NCBI GenBank assembly: GCA_050084985.1
Contig: JBITNC010000001.1
Coordinates: forward strand, 144,336,001-144,400,000
Direction of reading: 5' to 3'
Length of the DNA stretch: 64,000 bases
From: Nageia nagi
Lineage: Eukaryota; Pinophyta
The notes under the pieces were generated by a model. That model did not search any database, was not told the DNA's origin, and worked only from the letters and a program-made list of their open reading frames with translations. Positions 13,046 to 25,420 of this stretch are shown one piece after another. The first letter of the stretch is position 1. Each line of letters starts with the position of its first letter. A program made the translations under genes and the position numbers.

Positions 13046-16030
13046 TATTAAATTCATGTGAAATTGGAGAAAGATAATTAATACAAATATATTTTCTTAT
13101 TATTATCTAATTTTGTGAATTAAACTAATTAGTATCTAATCAGGTAATAAGCATGTTTAATATTTTTAATAAGTAATTTGAGAACTCTTTAGAATCTTAT
13201 ATTAAATAAACTATGGTTTTGAGATTATGATATTGGTATAAGTTTTAGTAAAATAATTCAAATGGTACAAATTGCATTAATTAAGTATTAAGGTATCCAA
13301 GACCTTATTATGAATGATTTAATTATTTAAAATGGATTAATTATAGGGTAAATAAATAATAGATTAATGTACATTGACCAAGGAAAGGAGATAATTTCTC
13401 TTGAGGTATATAGTTAAATTCATTTGCATAATGGTCAAGTTTAAAAAGGGTTGTCCTGATCCTCCTCCCTCCTAGTACTCGATCCACCCACCAAGTTCCA
13501 AGGGGATGTTCGATGCTCATTGCATGAAGATTGATGGAGATGTTTGACGGTTGATACAATGATCAAAACATATGACATGAACAAATTTGAATTACAAACT
13601 CATTGGATATGAAATAGTATGATTTGTTAAAAAGATCCCATTAATGATTAAATGGGTTGTATTATATTATATTAATTCATTAAAGGTTATTTTGTATTTA
13701 TGTCATGTTAATATGGTAAATGGAAAGTAAATGAGTTATACTTCAATGAATTGGTTTTATTATATAAATGATTAATAAGTTATCATTTTTATTAAGAATA
13801 ATATTATGATAGTTTAATGCTATAAATAGTGATGATTACATGAATAAGAGTAGAAATTAATATTTGTTATTTCATAATCAGTAGTGGGTAGTATAAATTG
13901 ATTTAAGTAGATGATTTTACCAAGACTCCTAAAGAAGTATATTATTTAGGTTATTAATTCTAATAAAGTCCAAAACTATCCCAACGACTTAGAAACAATC
14001 CTAAATTTGAACTACTAAGGTTCCAAATGACAATTTGTGATCACTTGGGAAATTTTAGGAACTCTTGGGATCAAAATGAGTACAAATGGAACCCAATGGG
14101 AATAAATGGGATTGTTTGGGATCTTTTGGGATAAATATAGAGTTTTTAGATAATAAGGTGAAGATATTAATTATCAAAGTTTAAAGGATAAAACCTACTC
14201 TAACTTAGAATTAGAATCTACCTGCTTAGTGAATGAACTGTTAACTTTGAGATTTAATGAGTTTATGGTTTACATAGTATATTAATGAATGAAGTGGGGA
14301 ACTAGGGTTATAAAATAACACCTAAGTACATGACCTCACATATGAAACCAAAATGGGTTATGATTTTTATTTATTTGCAAGTTATAGAAATCGATTAATT
14401 AAAGTTATAGGGATCAAACGAATATTTCTTAATTGCTTGTACAATAATATTAAGGATCAATAATAAATAAGAACCCTATATAAATCCACTATTATTTCAA
14501 TGTTATAGAAAAGGATCCCATATTAGTCTTATGGACCCAAATTTAGATCATAAGGGAAATGTTAGGAACCCTTTAGGATTAAATGGGATAATTTGCGGAT
14601 ACTATGGGAAATAATTTGGATTGTTTGATATTATTATAGGATATAAATCTTAAGATTTTTTTGAATACTGATTTCCACTTAAACTAGTGATATTAAACAT
14701 TTACATCATAATAAGTACATCCACAAGTTCAAGGATATGATAATGAAGTTTAAATAAAACTACAATACGATCATCATGAGTATCCGCTTGTAAGTAAAGT
14801 TAGGAGTACCTAATGAATGTACCCTCATAATTACAAAGAAAGGGTGAAGACTTAATAAATTCAATGAAGTATCAATATGTAAACCATGTGGGATATATGT
14901 ACCTAAATAGTAAACCTAGAAAAGTTAACAAATCGATAAACAATAGAATTAAAAAAATAGTCCTAAATTTTAGGGGTGTTAGATGATGAAAGATGGAGTA
15001 GCGTTACATCTTATCTATCCCATGTGGCAATTTTCTCCACCCATGCTATATTTAAAGTATTTCAAATTTTATTACAAAAATTTAAATATTTAAAATATAA
15101 AATTAAATATTTAAAAATATCACATATAAAAATTGACATATTTTATTTTTATTTGTTTAAATATTTAAACATATACAAAATAAAATTTACATGTATCTTT
15201 TAAACATTCTAAATAAGAAATAAGATCATTTAAATCAAACATAAGATTAGGAAAATATAACCCTAGTTGTTGGATGAGTTGAGCAGAGCTAAGCTAAGTT
15301 CCTTGCATGTACATGTACCTTTGTTTAATGTTGTTATTTTCTACATCATATTGCATTTATCCCTCAAGATTTTTATGGGATAATCCTATCCTGATACATC
15401 TAAGCATTTAAGTCACCTTAGGTGGTATTATATCCTTTAAGTATGGTTTTATCACTTAACGATACTTCATTATTACATGAAGCTGCTGGAGTGGAGAATG
15501 GCACTGGGAAATAATCCTTGCAAGTACCTACCAAAAGTGAAACATGAGGTAAATCTATAATTCCTTAATATTTTATCCTTGATAAATAATATTGTAATAC
15601 TTGTGTGTGGTTTGAATCCCATACTCATATGGGTCATTTCCTTGGTCTAATCCTAAATGACACTCTTTTATGTACTTGGGTTAGTCAAGTTTGGAGTCTT
15701 ATGATGTCAAGGTAGATAATATTCAGAACCTCACAAAAATATATCTTTTGTCTTCCAAAGTTATTAAAGGGCATGGATATTCTTGATTTTAAAAGTTAAG
15801 GAATGACACTATATGAATAATGGATAATTAAATCTTTAACTAGTCTATGAAATATATAGAAAATCCTCATCTACAATATGTTCTATACTATCTTCCCCTT
15901 AGAATATAAAACATGTATAGGGAGTTATTTATTTCTTCTCTACTAGTTATCCTATCCTCTATCAATATTTTAGGATAATTTATTTTTAAAATTATTTGAA
16001 ATGCAGACCAAAGGTTGTTAAGAATTAACT
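13046..16030. other. Unassigned AT-rich region
   Basis: No gene is supported. Around 14040-14145 and again at 14505-14640 are clusters of short GGGAT/GGGA-containing phrases. These look like a degenerate low-order repeat. Positions 15060-15200 are very AT-rich with repeated AAATATTTAAA strings. The open frames at 13341-13559 (minus) and 14976-15203 (plus) show no family signature. Confidence 0.4.
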
Positions 16031-16033
16031 CAA

Positions 16034-16430
16034 ATGGATTATCTTACTTGGGATGAATTTAACCATATAGTTTATTTAAAAAGACCAAATAAGAAAACCT
16101 TTGACATCATCAAAGAGATTATACCTGACTTAGATGGAAATATGATGGGTTTTAAAATGGATTATCCATTCCATCAACCTCTAATGATCCCTTATTTGAA
16201 ATATTTATACAATACCATTTACCTATGTCTCATGGTTCATGCATAACATTTATACAAGTTCTAAGACCTAGGAATGGCTTCCTTAGGATAAATTTAAGAA
16301 TACATTTTATTTAAAAGTATCAAAAAGGAAAACTTTAAGATCATCAAAGAGAACATATATGATTACATTCTATATACAAACTATATTTATACTCTTAGAG
16401 ACATGAGTGGAAAGATTGGATGTGGTTTCA
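16034..16430 (+). pseudogene. Short duplicated coding-like segment, family unknown
   Basis: An open frame of 70 codons (16034-16246) contains YLKRPNKKTFDIIKEIIPD. About 250 bp further on, near 16310-16360, a similar phrase reads LFKSIKKENFKIIKENI. The pair looks like two copies of one exon-like module. I do not recognise the family. The second copy is not open for long and no splice structure can be proven. It could be decayed transposon coding sequence or chance similarity of Lys/Ile-rich strings. Confidence 0.3.
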
Positions 16431-17900
16431 TGATATAATTATGCATATTTATGAAGTTAACCAATATTTTAATCAATTTTATAACCACACATACCTATGC
16501 TAGCAAAACTAAATGAGAGATGGGATCTTCAATATTTGATAACTATGAAGTTATTTATGCTTTTTATCTAGGACTTTAGGGATTTCTAAAGCTTTGTTAT
16601 GTTCTAAAATAATATTATTATTTCATGTTGCACATTTAAAAGCTTTATTTAATTATTACATGGATGTTTAATGAATATTTTATTATTAGCTCAATTGAGT
16701 ATTAATTTAAGTTTCATTTTTGAATTTGATTTAATAATGCTTAGATTTGAACTAGATTGTTAGGACTTATAGATTTAAATTTAATATAGTTATTTATTCT
16801 TCTAATTGTTAATTCATGCAGGTGACCTTTTGTACATACATGGATCCATCACAAAATAGCCCACCTATAGCCCATGAGTCTTAAGATGCCCCTTAACCCA
16901 AGGATGCTTGCTTGCGAGAAAATATAGTTAAGAACATCACCTCCATCTAATGTAGAATTTAGGAGATACTACAACATAGGGTTATCCCCCCACCTTTCAC
17001 AATTTACAACTTTAATGCAAACTGTAGTTAATACAGTTGCATCCATAAATCAGATCATAAGTGATTTTTAGTCACATAGAGAGGAGAGAAGGAGGTTTTA
17101 TAGTGATGGCCTATGCCAAAAATAAATTGATGAGACTTATCGCATTACAATAGGATGTTTAATCAAATATTTTAGGAATCCTAGAAATAGAGAATGAATA
17201 CAAGCCACCCAAAAATGAATTTCTATTTTTTGGTGTAGGCATGAGGGGATAACTGAGCATTTTTGGGATTGATGGTGGATGATATTTGATAATCCACCAC
17301 ATAGTGGTGGAAATTATGTACCCTTTTATTTCATAAATATTTTATGGGTGGAGTTTTCTTTTGGGAAAAATCCTAATTATTTTGATATTCAATCATTTCA
17401 TGGTGTTGTTATAGGTAGTTCACAGTAGAGGTTAGGGGCACAAATTAATCCTAGACAACTTGGTTATGTTGCACCTCTTGTTAGTCCTCTCATAGCTTCT
17501 ATACCCAAACATGTCCATCATTCAAACATGGTTTCAACTCTTGGATCATCGATTCAACTTACCTCACTAAACAAGATGCCAATGTAGCAACTAAATTCAC
17601 TGAGGTTAGAGGTGATGGCTTAATACTTAGTGGAGTTAGATGGAATAGAAGCTTTTCTATGTATGTGTTTCATAGATCTAGTGTTTGCCATATGATATTT
17701 CATAGATCATCCACTCCATAAAATCATTCAGGAGCATATATGATATGTTGTTTGGTGATATTGATCATGAGGCATATAGGCCATTTGCATCCTCTGGTGA
17801 TCAAGGTTAGCATATTGATTCCCTTGGTATAATGTTTACTTTGAAATTTCATAATTATATAGTTTGCATGTGTAAATAAAATTCTAAAATTTTAATAATT
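16431..17900. other. Unassigned region with weak plus-strand coding character
   Basis: From about 16840 the plus strand has short coding-like stretches, starting with an ATG at 16841 whose frame is stopped within about 15 codons. A longer frame near 17290-17600 contains NYFDIQSFHGVV and QLGYVAPLVSPLIAS. It is broken by stops and matches no family I know. Confidence 0.3.
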
Positions 17901-17914
17901 TTAATATATGTATT

Positions 17915-18300
17915 TTTAGATTAACAATAGTTTTATGATGGATATGTTTAATACTAATACCACTTTTACTCATGAGGCACATGGCTCACATGTGCAACCT
18001 ACAATAGTTGAGCCTTCAACCTCTCAACATCCATTTATGGTAATTTATAATGCATTTTTTTATTAAGTTTATAATATAAATGGTTATAAATATAATGATT
18101 ATGTTTAACTTTTTTAAGTTTCTTTTAATCTCTTTTAGACCTTAGTTGACACCATTTTTTCTAATGAGGTGAATGGATCATCAAAGTGACCTATAGTGGT
18201 TGAGCCTTTAGGTTTTCACAAGGTGCATAGCTCATTAGAGCAACATATAGTGGTTGAGCCTTCAATCTCTTAGTATGATATCATGGTAATTTATAATCCA
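17915..18300 (+). pseudogene. Repeated exon-like modules, family unknown
   Basis: Two blocks end in the same way, with a (I/V)VEPS-(T/I)-SQ-like reading followed by ATGGTAATTTATAAT. They lie at about 17920-18045 and 18135-18295, and the second contains an internal repeat of the VVEP phrase. Each is preceded by a T-rich stretch ending TTTTAG, like a plant 3' splice site, and the shared ATG|GTAATT resembles a 5' splice site. This looks like exon duplication with flanking intron. The second block has in-frame stops. No known domain is recognised, so this is tentative. Confidence 0.35.
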
Positions 18301-18582
18301 TTTTAATATAATGTACATAGATATGATAATTTATAATGATTAAGTTTTTAAGTTTGTTTATTTTATACAACATGATATAGTTCCACATGATGCATCATAT
18401 GGAACAATATATAGATGGATGGATTTATAGATGTACATTTTATTTTATGGTTAGATGGACTAGATGGAATGCTTAGATATATGTACATTTGGACTAGATA
18501 GATTGTATATATTCTTATTATTTTAATACATATACATGGATGCCTATTTTGTATTAGAATTGATATAAATGTTTCTATTTTG

Positions 18583-18606
18583 ATCCCCCACCCCCTCCCC
18601 CCCCAC
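18583..18606 (+). repeat. C-rich homopolymer-like tract
   Basis: A run of C with a few A and T interruptions (CCCCCACCCCCTCCCCCCCC) stands out in AT-rich DNA and is followed by a TATATATA string. It is a simple-sequence feature with no evident function. Confidence 0.8.
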
Positions 18607-19615
18607 AACATATATATAGACCCCACACCTTGAGATAAAACACAAATAAGATGAAAACCCTAAAGGCCTTTGGAATGCCCACTTTGCAATATTTAAAATA
18701 TAGCTTGCATATGATAAGAAAATGATAACAAGAAAAGTTATGGATAAGGTTTAGAACTTTTTCCTTTTCATGAAGTACCCAAAATGGAAAATGAACTGCA
18801 AAAAAAAAAAAAAATATTAAAGGAGGTTTCTAATCTCTTGGTACTTAAGACCCTAGAACCAAGCAAGATGTGACTAGTTTTCTTGTAAACCTCCAATCCT
18901 TGAGTTAATAAGGCACTTGAAAATAGCTCAATGCCTATAATGCAAGCTAGCATAAAATCTAAAATGATTTTAAATAATGATTTAATCAAACTAAACTATT
19001 CTAGCCTAAGTCTACAAGAGACTAGCCTAAAAAACACTAAAATGTAACCATGCAAAAGTGGGTTAGTAAAATGACCAAAAAGGGTATGATTAGATGCTCT
19101 TGGATGACCTCAAAAGCCTACAAACCCCTTGAACAATGTTTGTCTCCACAAAATTCAAAATCACATGAGTTTACCCAAGATTCCATTTGCTAGATGAAGA
19201 TAATGATCAGCTTTTTACCTTGGAAATGATGGGTTGAGCTCAAAATGGAAGGTACCAATCTACAAATTTTGAGTACACATTCAAGAGAAGGCTAAAAATG
19301 CAAGAGCTTACGAATATCCTTTGGTTAATGATTGATTGTTCTTAAAATAATTTTTAAATGACCTTTTTATATTAATAGTGATTATTAAATAGGTTGGTTA
19401 AGGTTTATCCTAATCGATCAATCAATACCTTAACTGATAGGTTGGTTAGGGCTAGCATTGACTAGGTGGTAAAAATAGACTAAGTTACCAAAATCAATCA
19501 TGCAAACGCTATCAAAATAGTATGAGGGGCTGATAGGATCATGGTAAGATATAATACATACCAAATTGTTGTGATTTATCTAAGCTAGGCAAACGAATGA
19601 CTTATAGGTGTTTAC

Positions 19616-19618
<3 letters not shown>
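18607..19618. other. Unassigned region
   Basis: No gene is supported. An A14 run lies near 18800. The open frame 18768-18989 on the minus strand has no family signature. Confidence 0.4.
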
Positions 19619-19653
<35 letters not shown>

Positions 19654-19657
19654 TGTT
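19619..19657 (+). repeat. GTAT microsatellite
   Basis: ATATATAT is followed by about eight perfect tandem GTAT units. It is a simple tetranucleotide repeat. Confidence 0.95.
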
Positions 19658-19719
19658 GATGGATCATGCCTAGTTCTAACATAGATGTTTAATTTATGGA
19701 TGATATTAATTTATGTTTA

Positions 19720-20330
19720 TATTTATTTGGATGTAATTAAAGGTGGATTAGGCAACACAATAGTGTAAATAATGAATGCAACCTTTTTGGTAAAACTATA
19801 TTACATAATATATAGTAATCATAATCTACTTTATTTAGAAAAAAATTATTCAACCAAATACTTCGATGATGACTAACTTGAACACATTGTTAAAGTACAA
19901 GATACCCCAATTAACATCAAGCATGTCATTTTTAAAGTATAATATGCCTCAATTAACATCAAACACATCATAGGATTAAGAACTAAAAGCATATAAAATT
20001 CAAAAAAGATACCTTAATGAGAGCATATAACTTGAATCAAAATATAATATACAAAGTTTTTTATGGTAGTATAATACAAAAGATAAAAAGATTCACTTAA
20101 TCACATAGGAGGTGGTTTATTTGGATGTAATTAAAGGTTGATTAGGTAAAAAAATACTTTGAATAATGAATACAACCTTTCTTCTAAAACTAGATTAGAT
20201 AATATATACTAATCACAACTCACTTTAGAGAAAAACAATAAGAACCAAATACTTAGATGATGACTAACTTGAACATATTTTTAAAGTAGTAGATACCCTA
20301 ATTGGATCTATGATTTAGAATGAATTTTGA
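19720..20330 (+). repeat. Two ~200-bp direct repeats about 396 bp apart, with a smaller internal repeat
   Basis: The phrase TTTATTTGGATGTAATTAAA at 19722 recurs at 20118. Similarity then continues for ~200 bp, through GATGATGACTAACTTGAACA to a GTA-rich AGATACCC string. Inside the first copy a ~46-bp element (AAAGTA, then CAATTAACATCAA) is itself repeated at 19893-19975. There is no coding content. Confidence 0.75.
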
Positions 20331-20789
20331 AGGATTATAACCCAAATTGTTTTCTTCCTAAAATATGTTTTTATGGTGAGGAAAAAGGTTAAATTTTATG
20401 ATAATAAATGATGATCCTATTATCCTCTCAGATTGTAACCTTATGGTGTATATAAACTTCTTATATTAACTGTGAGAATATGATCAAGACCTAATAAGAT
20501 ACAACTTATAAAGGTTTATAGATGGATTAAAGTTATGGATGGAATGAATCATCGATAAAAAAAAGATATATATTTGAGGATGAAGCATGGTTAAAATTAA
20601 AAATTATTTAAAATCAAATGACTATAGAATGTATAGGATCTTAGAATAACTTGGAATTAAAATGATGTGATCCTGTGTACTCTTTGAATGCTCATGTACA
20701 TAAGGTTTTAAAATAAAATATAAGAAGTAAAACATTCTCTCTACTAATAAATTTCAAAGGAGATAAAGTGGTGATCAATTGGGAGGAGA

Positions 20790-21050
20790 TCAATGTTTAG
20801 GGTGTGAGGTTAAGGGTTAGTATTTAGGTTTTAGCTAGGTCAATATTTAGGGGTTAGTCTTTAGGGTTAGGGTTTAAGGTTTTAAGGGTTAAGGCCACTT
20901 AGATTATGGTTTAGGGATTAATGTTATGGTTAGGGTATATGAGCTTTAAGAGTTAGGTTTGAGATTAGTCCATTTAGGATTAAAGGAACTAGGATTAAGT
21001 GTTAGGGATTATGAAACTTAGGGTTAAGGGTTATCCTAAGACCCTAAAAT
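20790..21050 (+). repeat. Degenerate interstitial telomere-like repeats (TTTAGGG type)
   Basis: About 260 bp are dominated by variants of TTTAGGG, GGGTTAG and TTAAGGG. The best patch is near 20845-20890 (CTTTAGGGTTAGGGTTTAAGG). TTTAGGG is the usual land-plant telomere repeat. The units are irregular, interrupted and all on one strand. This suggests an old internal array and not a chromosome end. TTTAGGG-like simple sequence could also arise by chance slippage. Confidence 0.7.
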
Positions 21051-21480
21051 ATTTTTAGTTAAAATAATGTTTTGGCTCTAATTTTTTAACTCTAAAATTG
21101 TTCAAGGGGAGAATGGGAAGGGGAAGGGAAGAAATATATTAGACATGTTGTCACAAATAACTATATATATATAATGAATATAAATATCATCACAATATAG
21201 CCTTAAATAAAATATCATCATGCAATATACCTCATAAATCAATAACATATCCAAATGCTTAATTTCTATCAAAAACTTCTTCGTACTCATAAATAAATCA
21301 TATTCATGATAGGATACAAATCCAAAATGATAGGTGGTATCAAGAGACACAATTTAATGATAGTAAATAGCAATGTACTTATGTGAGTCCTATCCTTACA
21401 ATTATCAACAAAACATAAGGGAATGTGGTTGAAATATATTACAACATAATTGTATTTAATTCAAATAATTCATTATTTAA
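21051..21480. other. AT-rich spacer
   Basis: It contains a short TATATA run near 21165. An 82-codon minus-strand open frame (21102-21350) is rich in Tyr and Phe and has no family signature. No feature is supported. Confidence 0.4.
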
Positions 21481-21499
21481 TCTTACCTTTATTTTTCAT

Positions 21500-24453
21500 T
21501 TTTTTTTAGCTTCTCCATCCTCTCTTTTTTTGTAATTCATATATAATTATCTTATGTTCATATGATGAAAGGGTCCACAACACTTTATTAGTAGGCCTCC
21601 TTTTATATTTGAATAGTTTGATATTTGTTTCCAATACCAAATACATGTAATGTAGAATCTTCTTATTTATTTAATCATCTTGAATGCAAGAAAATATTCT
21701 TTCTTCTTGTAAGATATTTTTGTAGCCATGTGCCAACAACCACCATAGAACCTATTGGATAACATAAAATCCATCATTAACAAAATTTAGAAAAAATGAT
21801 AAATTATCTAAAGAAATATAGAGTAGATAATAAGCTAGTTTGAGAAAGACATATATGAACATGTTGGATAAATAAATCCATCATCGTCATGTCAAGGTTG
21901 AGTTAACTTATATGTTTTATCAACACAGAGCTAGCAAATATCCCATTTCCTCTTCATTCCCTTCAAATGCAACAACGACATACACATGTCATGTAAATAA
22001 AATTTATATCAATAAAGTGTGATGTATAAAACTAACATAGTATATATTAAAATGTATGATTGAATATAAATAAATTAAATTAATTACCTTCTTATACAAG
22101 GTTTGAAATATGGTCATAGTCTTTTGATACAAATAGTTCATCTTCAATTGTTATTTCTTGTTGATCATGGGCTTATGAAGGTGTCAAAGATCTTTGTTTC
22201 CATTCCTCAACCCATTATGTGTTTATACATGATTCTAAATCACTTGCAATACAAGTCTCACAAAAACATGCAACCTCTCTTATACATATAGTCCAAGTGC
22301 TTTCTTTTGAACTCCTAAATGAATGCCACTTTGTTGGTCCACTGATTGTATCACAATCAAGATGACTCAAAATATTATCTTCTTCAACTAACCAAAAGTA
22401 TCATTGAATTGTATAATTCTTACTTGATCCTCTAGATAATGTTGTACTAAACCATTCCATAATATCATGTGCATCTTTAAATTTATGTACATCATAAAAT
22501 TTTAGTTGCTCTCTAGCAAGATATATTTTAATACATGCACCTACTCCATTGTGTTCTTCTTTTCCATGTCTTACTTCAATAAAACTTCATATATATTTAA
22601 TTTTTTTATGAACCTTACTTAGTTAATAAAATATTCATAAATTTTTATATTGTCCCATACAATTACCTAATCATATAAAATGTTTTCCATATGAATTCCT
22701 CTTTCATCCAAATTATTGTAAAACACCTTACAATAATATTGGAAAAACTATGATGAGTGTAATAAATTATCACTCACATACAAATGCTACTCCATCAAAA
22801 CTTTTCTATTACTTTCAGTACTATCATCTCCATGTCTATGTCCAATATGGATGAAAATGGCAACTTGAACTAAATTATAATATTGAGACTGGAATTTTTC
22901 TTGTGGTTTAAGAGTATAATTTTTACAAAGCCAGCCATTGGTAATATATTTCCAATCAAAAATGTGTTTCTACATTGACAAAATTGACTATTATTCCATC
23001 AATCATTTTGGAAGTGTTTCACATATTTTGATAGATACTTTATCTTAAAATCATCCATGAATGTATGCACATTAATGCTTTCAGTGATTAAATCAACATG
23101 CTTTCTAGTTTTTCCATCCTTTAAATCATACTCAATATTCTTGAATATTTAAATATCCACACCTTCTTGTCTAAATTCATGCAATCTAATTTTATGCATA
23201 CAATCTCCTGATAATAAAAAGTTCCCACATCTATCATATTATCTTGTAATACATGCATTTGAATTAAATGATTGCTCATGAGGAGGTGGAAAAAGCAAAC
23301 TTGCTATAAACTCCTTAATAGTTTCAAGTAGTATATGTATACCATATTCTTTCCTCAAATTATTAGTATGAAAATTACAATGTATATTTTTAAAAGCATC
23401 ATAATAATATCCAAATTGCATATGATTTTTTTAACAATATGTTATTCTTTTCTTGTTAATTCTAACATACCAAGGTTTGCATTTCTCAAATGATATTTGA
23501 TTTATGCCAATATTAAATGGTTGTAACACTCCCTATTCTACAAACTAATTATACAATTCATTTTTGATTCATATATCTAGTAGGTTTTTTGAATGAGATT
23601 CACAATCTTTTTTACCTAGGTTTTAATTTCAAAACATCTCTAGTATGTGTTTATGCCCTTATTCTATCACGCCATAATTTTTCAATTAAAGACTTAATAT
23701 CGCTAATTTCATGTCAAACTTTGGAATTCTACCACTATGTATCCAACATTGTTTGAGTGGATCACTTTTAATAATTTGCCTTCTCTTTGCGGCCCTTTGC
23801 ATAGTTTTATAACTCAAATTGAATAATTTATTAAGCTTTCTTTTGTTTGAGGTTGTTTGTCTTACTAAAGAAGTTGTTATAGCTTGTCATGTTGCATTCT
23901 TATCTTTAGATCTAATCTTTTTTCCAATAGAACTAATGGTACTAGCATCATTAGTCACAACTTCTTTAAGGAGTTCATCTTTCTTATTTGATTTCACATT
24001 AATGCCTAAGATTTTCATTACTTCTCTCATTTTTGGCATTCTCATTAATTGCAACATGAGTTAACATTAAACTCCTAACTCTTAGTTTTTGAAATATTCC
24101 TCTTGTATATTACTTACAACTATTCTTATATGTCTATGAGATAAAAGCTTATCTTTTGAAAAATTATTTAAGATATTCTTTTCCATTTTCAAAAAAGTGT
24201 TATCACTATATTTCAAAGGTGAACTTGAAGACATACTTGGTGGATTCATATCAAAAGTTGGATTTGAAGACTTACCTGATGGATTTGTATCGACAGGTGA
24301 ATATGAAGCTTCTATAATCATATCCTCCTCTTCCACACATGCATCATCTACATTCATCTCTTGAATGTTATCCTCCTCAATGTTCTCTTGAATGTTCTCC
24401 TCTTGATCAATTATTAGAGAACTTGATGCTTTCACATTCTCCAATTGTTTCAA
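21500..24453 (-). pseudogene. Decayed multi-kilobase coding region, family not recognised
   Basis: The minus strand from 24453 down to about 21500 has sustained coding character in shifting frames. It opens with a 123-codon ATG frame (24453-24082) rich in Glu, Asn and Ser (NIQENIEEDNIQ, SPVDTNPSGKSSNP), then Lys-rich stretches. Near 23420-23240 is a 60-codon open piece with ETIKEFIASLLFPPPHEQS. Near 23230-23000 are the readings LSGDCMHKIRLHEF and DDFKIKYLSKYVKHFQND. Near 22800-22500 come DNLLHSSQFFQY-like and KKLNIYEVLLKQDMEKK strings. Stops and frameshifts are frequent. A large transposon-encoded or domesticated protein is possible, but I cannot name it. The DNA between pieces may include introns. 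Confidence 0.45.
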
Positions 24454-24669
24454 AAATGCTCTTCTCTCTCTTTTTTGTTATGCATCCTCAAATATTTTGT
24501 TAGTTTATATTTTTTTGATCCCATGACCTCCTTTCGAAATTATCCTTACTTTGAAATCATTGTAATCACAAAAAATGAAGAGATAATTGTAGAATTAGGT
24601 TGCACAAGTTCGTACAAATATTTATGCACATAAATGAAAAAAAGAAAATACTTAATATATATATATCAA

Positions 24670-24714
24670 GATCGAGATCCTAGACATTGGCATCCTAGGG
24701 TTAGGATCTCGATC
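24670..24714. repeat. Perfect 13-bp inverted repeat
   Basis: GATCGAGATCCTA at 24670-24682 and TAGGATCTCGATC at 24702-24714 are exact reverse complements around a 19-bp spacer, so the sequence could form a hairpin. It lies next to a TATATATATA string. No transposon or gene border could be assigned to it. Confidence 0.75.
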
Positions 24715-25141
24715 CCTAGGATCCTGACATTTAAATTCAAATTTTACACTTGCCCTTTTCCCTTGGATCTAGGCTTAGAATTAGGTTTGATGACCCAAAC
24801 CTTTACTTTGGACCTGCAACTTCAAGGTCTTAATGATTTCAATGGACTTTGCCAAATTTGGGCATGTGTTTGATGATATTTTTTAAAGAATTATTTCACA
24901 AAATTTTGAAGGATGACATATGAGAGAGTGCATATTTTAAATATGTTATTTGTTTTATAATTATAGTAGATTTTGTATTTTTAATATAATTTTCAATTAA
25001 AGAGGGGTCATAAACTTTGAAAAGTAGGATTTCGTATTTGTTTAATAACTTTTTTATTTTTTGGAATTATGAAAAAATATATATATCCACATTCTTCATA
25101 CAATTCTCTATAATTAAAAAAAAAAGATAAAAAAAGATAGG

Positions 25142-25420
25142 TTTAGGTCAAATTATGATTAAGGGACACACTGGGGTTGTAGTCCTCATACTATATTTTT
25201 ACAAGTCTATCAAAAATTTATTTCTATGACCTAGGTATTGGAATAAATTACATATTTGAAAACTAGACTTTGAACACTACATTTTTACCTAGGTGATCTT
25301 TTTTAAGATTAAGACTCTAAGTGCTTCAAATTTTGAGATCAATTATGATGAAACTTAAAAATCAAGGAAATTACTTCCACTTTTTGACCAAACATGGGAC
25401 TCATCTTTTTGCACTTACCC
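25142..25420 (+). repeat. Dispersed repeat, copy 2
   Basis: This is the second copy of the block at 8639-8935, again starting TTAGGTCAAATTATG and sharing GACCTAGGTATTGG and GCTTCAAATTTTGAGATCA with it. Its right end coincides with the point at which Helitron similarity on the minus strand stops. It may therefore have replaced or interrupted the rest of the Helitron. Confidence 0.65.

Noticed and set aside
20790-21050. A true chromosome end
   Set aside because: The repeats are short, irregular and flanked on both sides by ordinary sequence.
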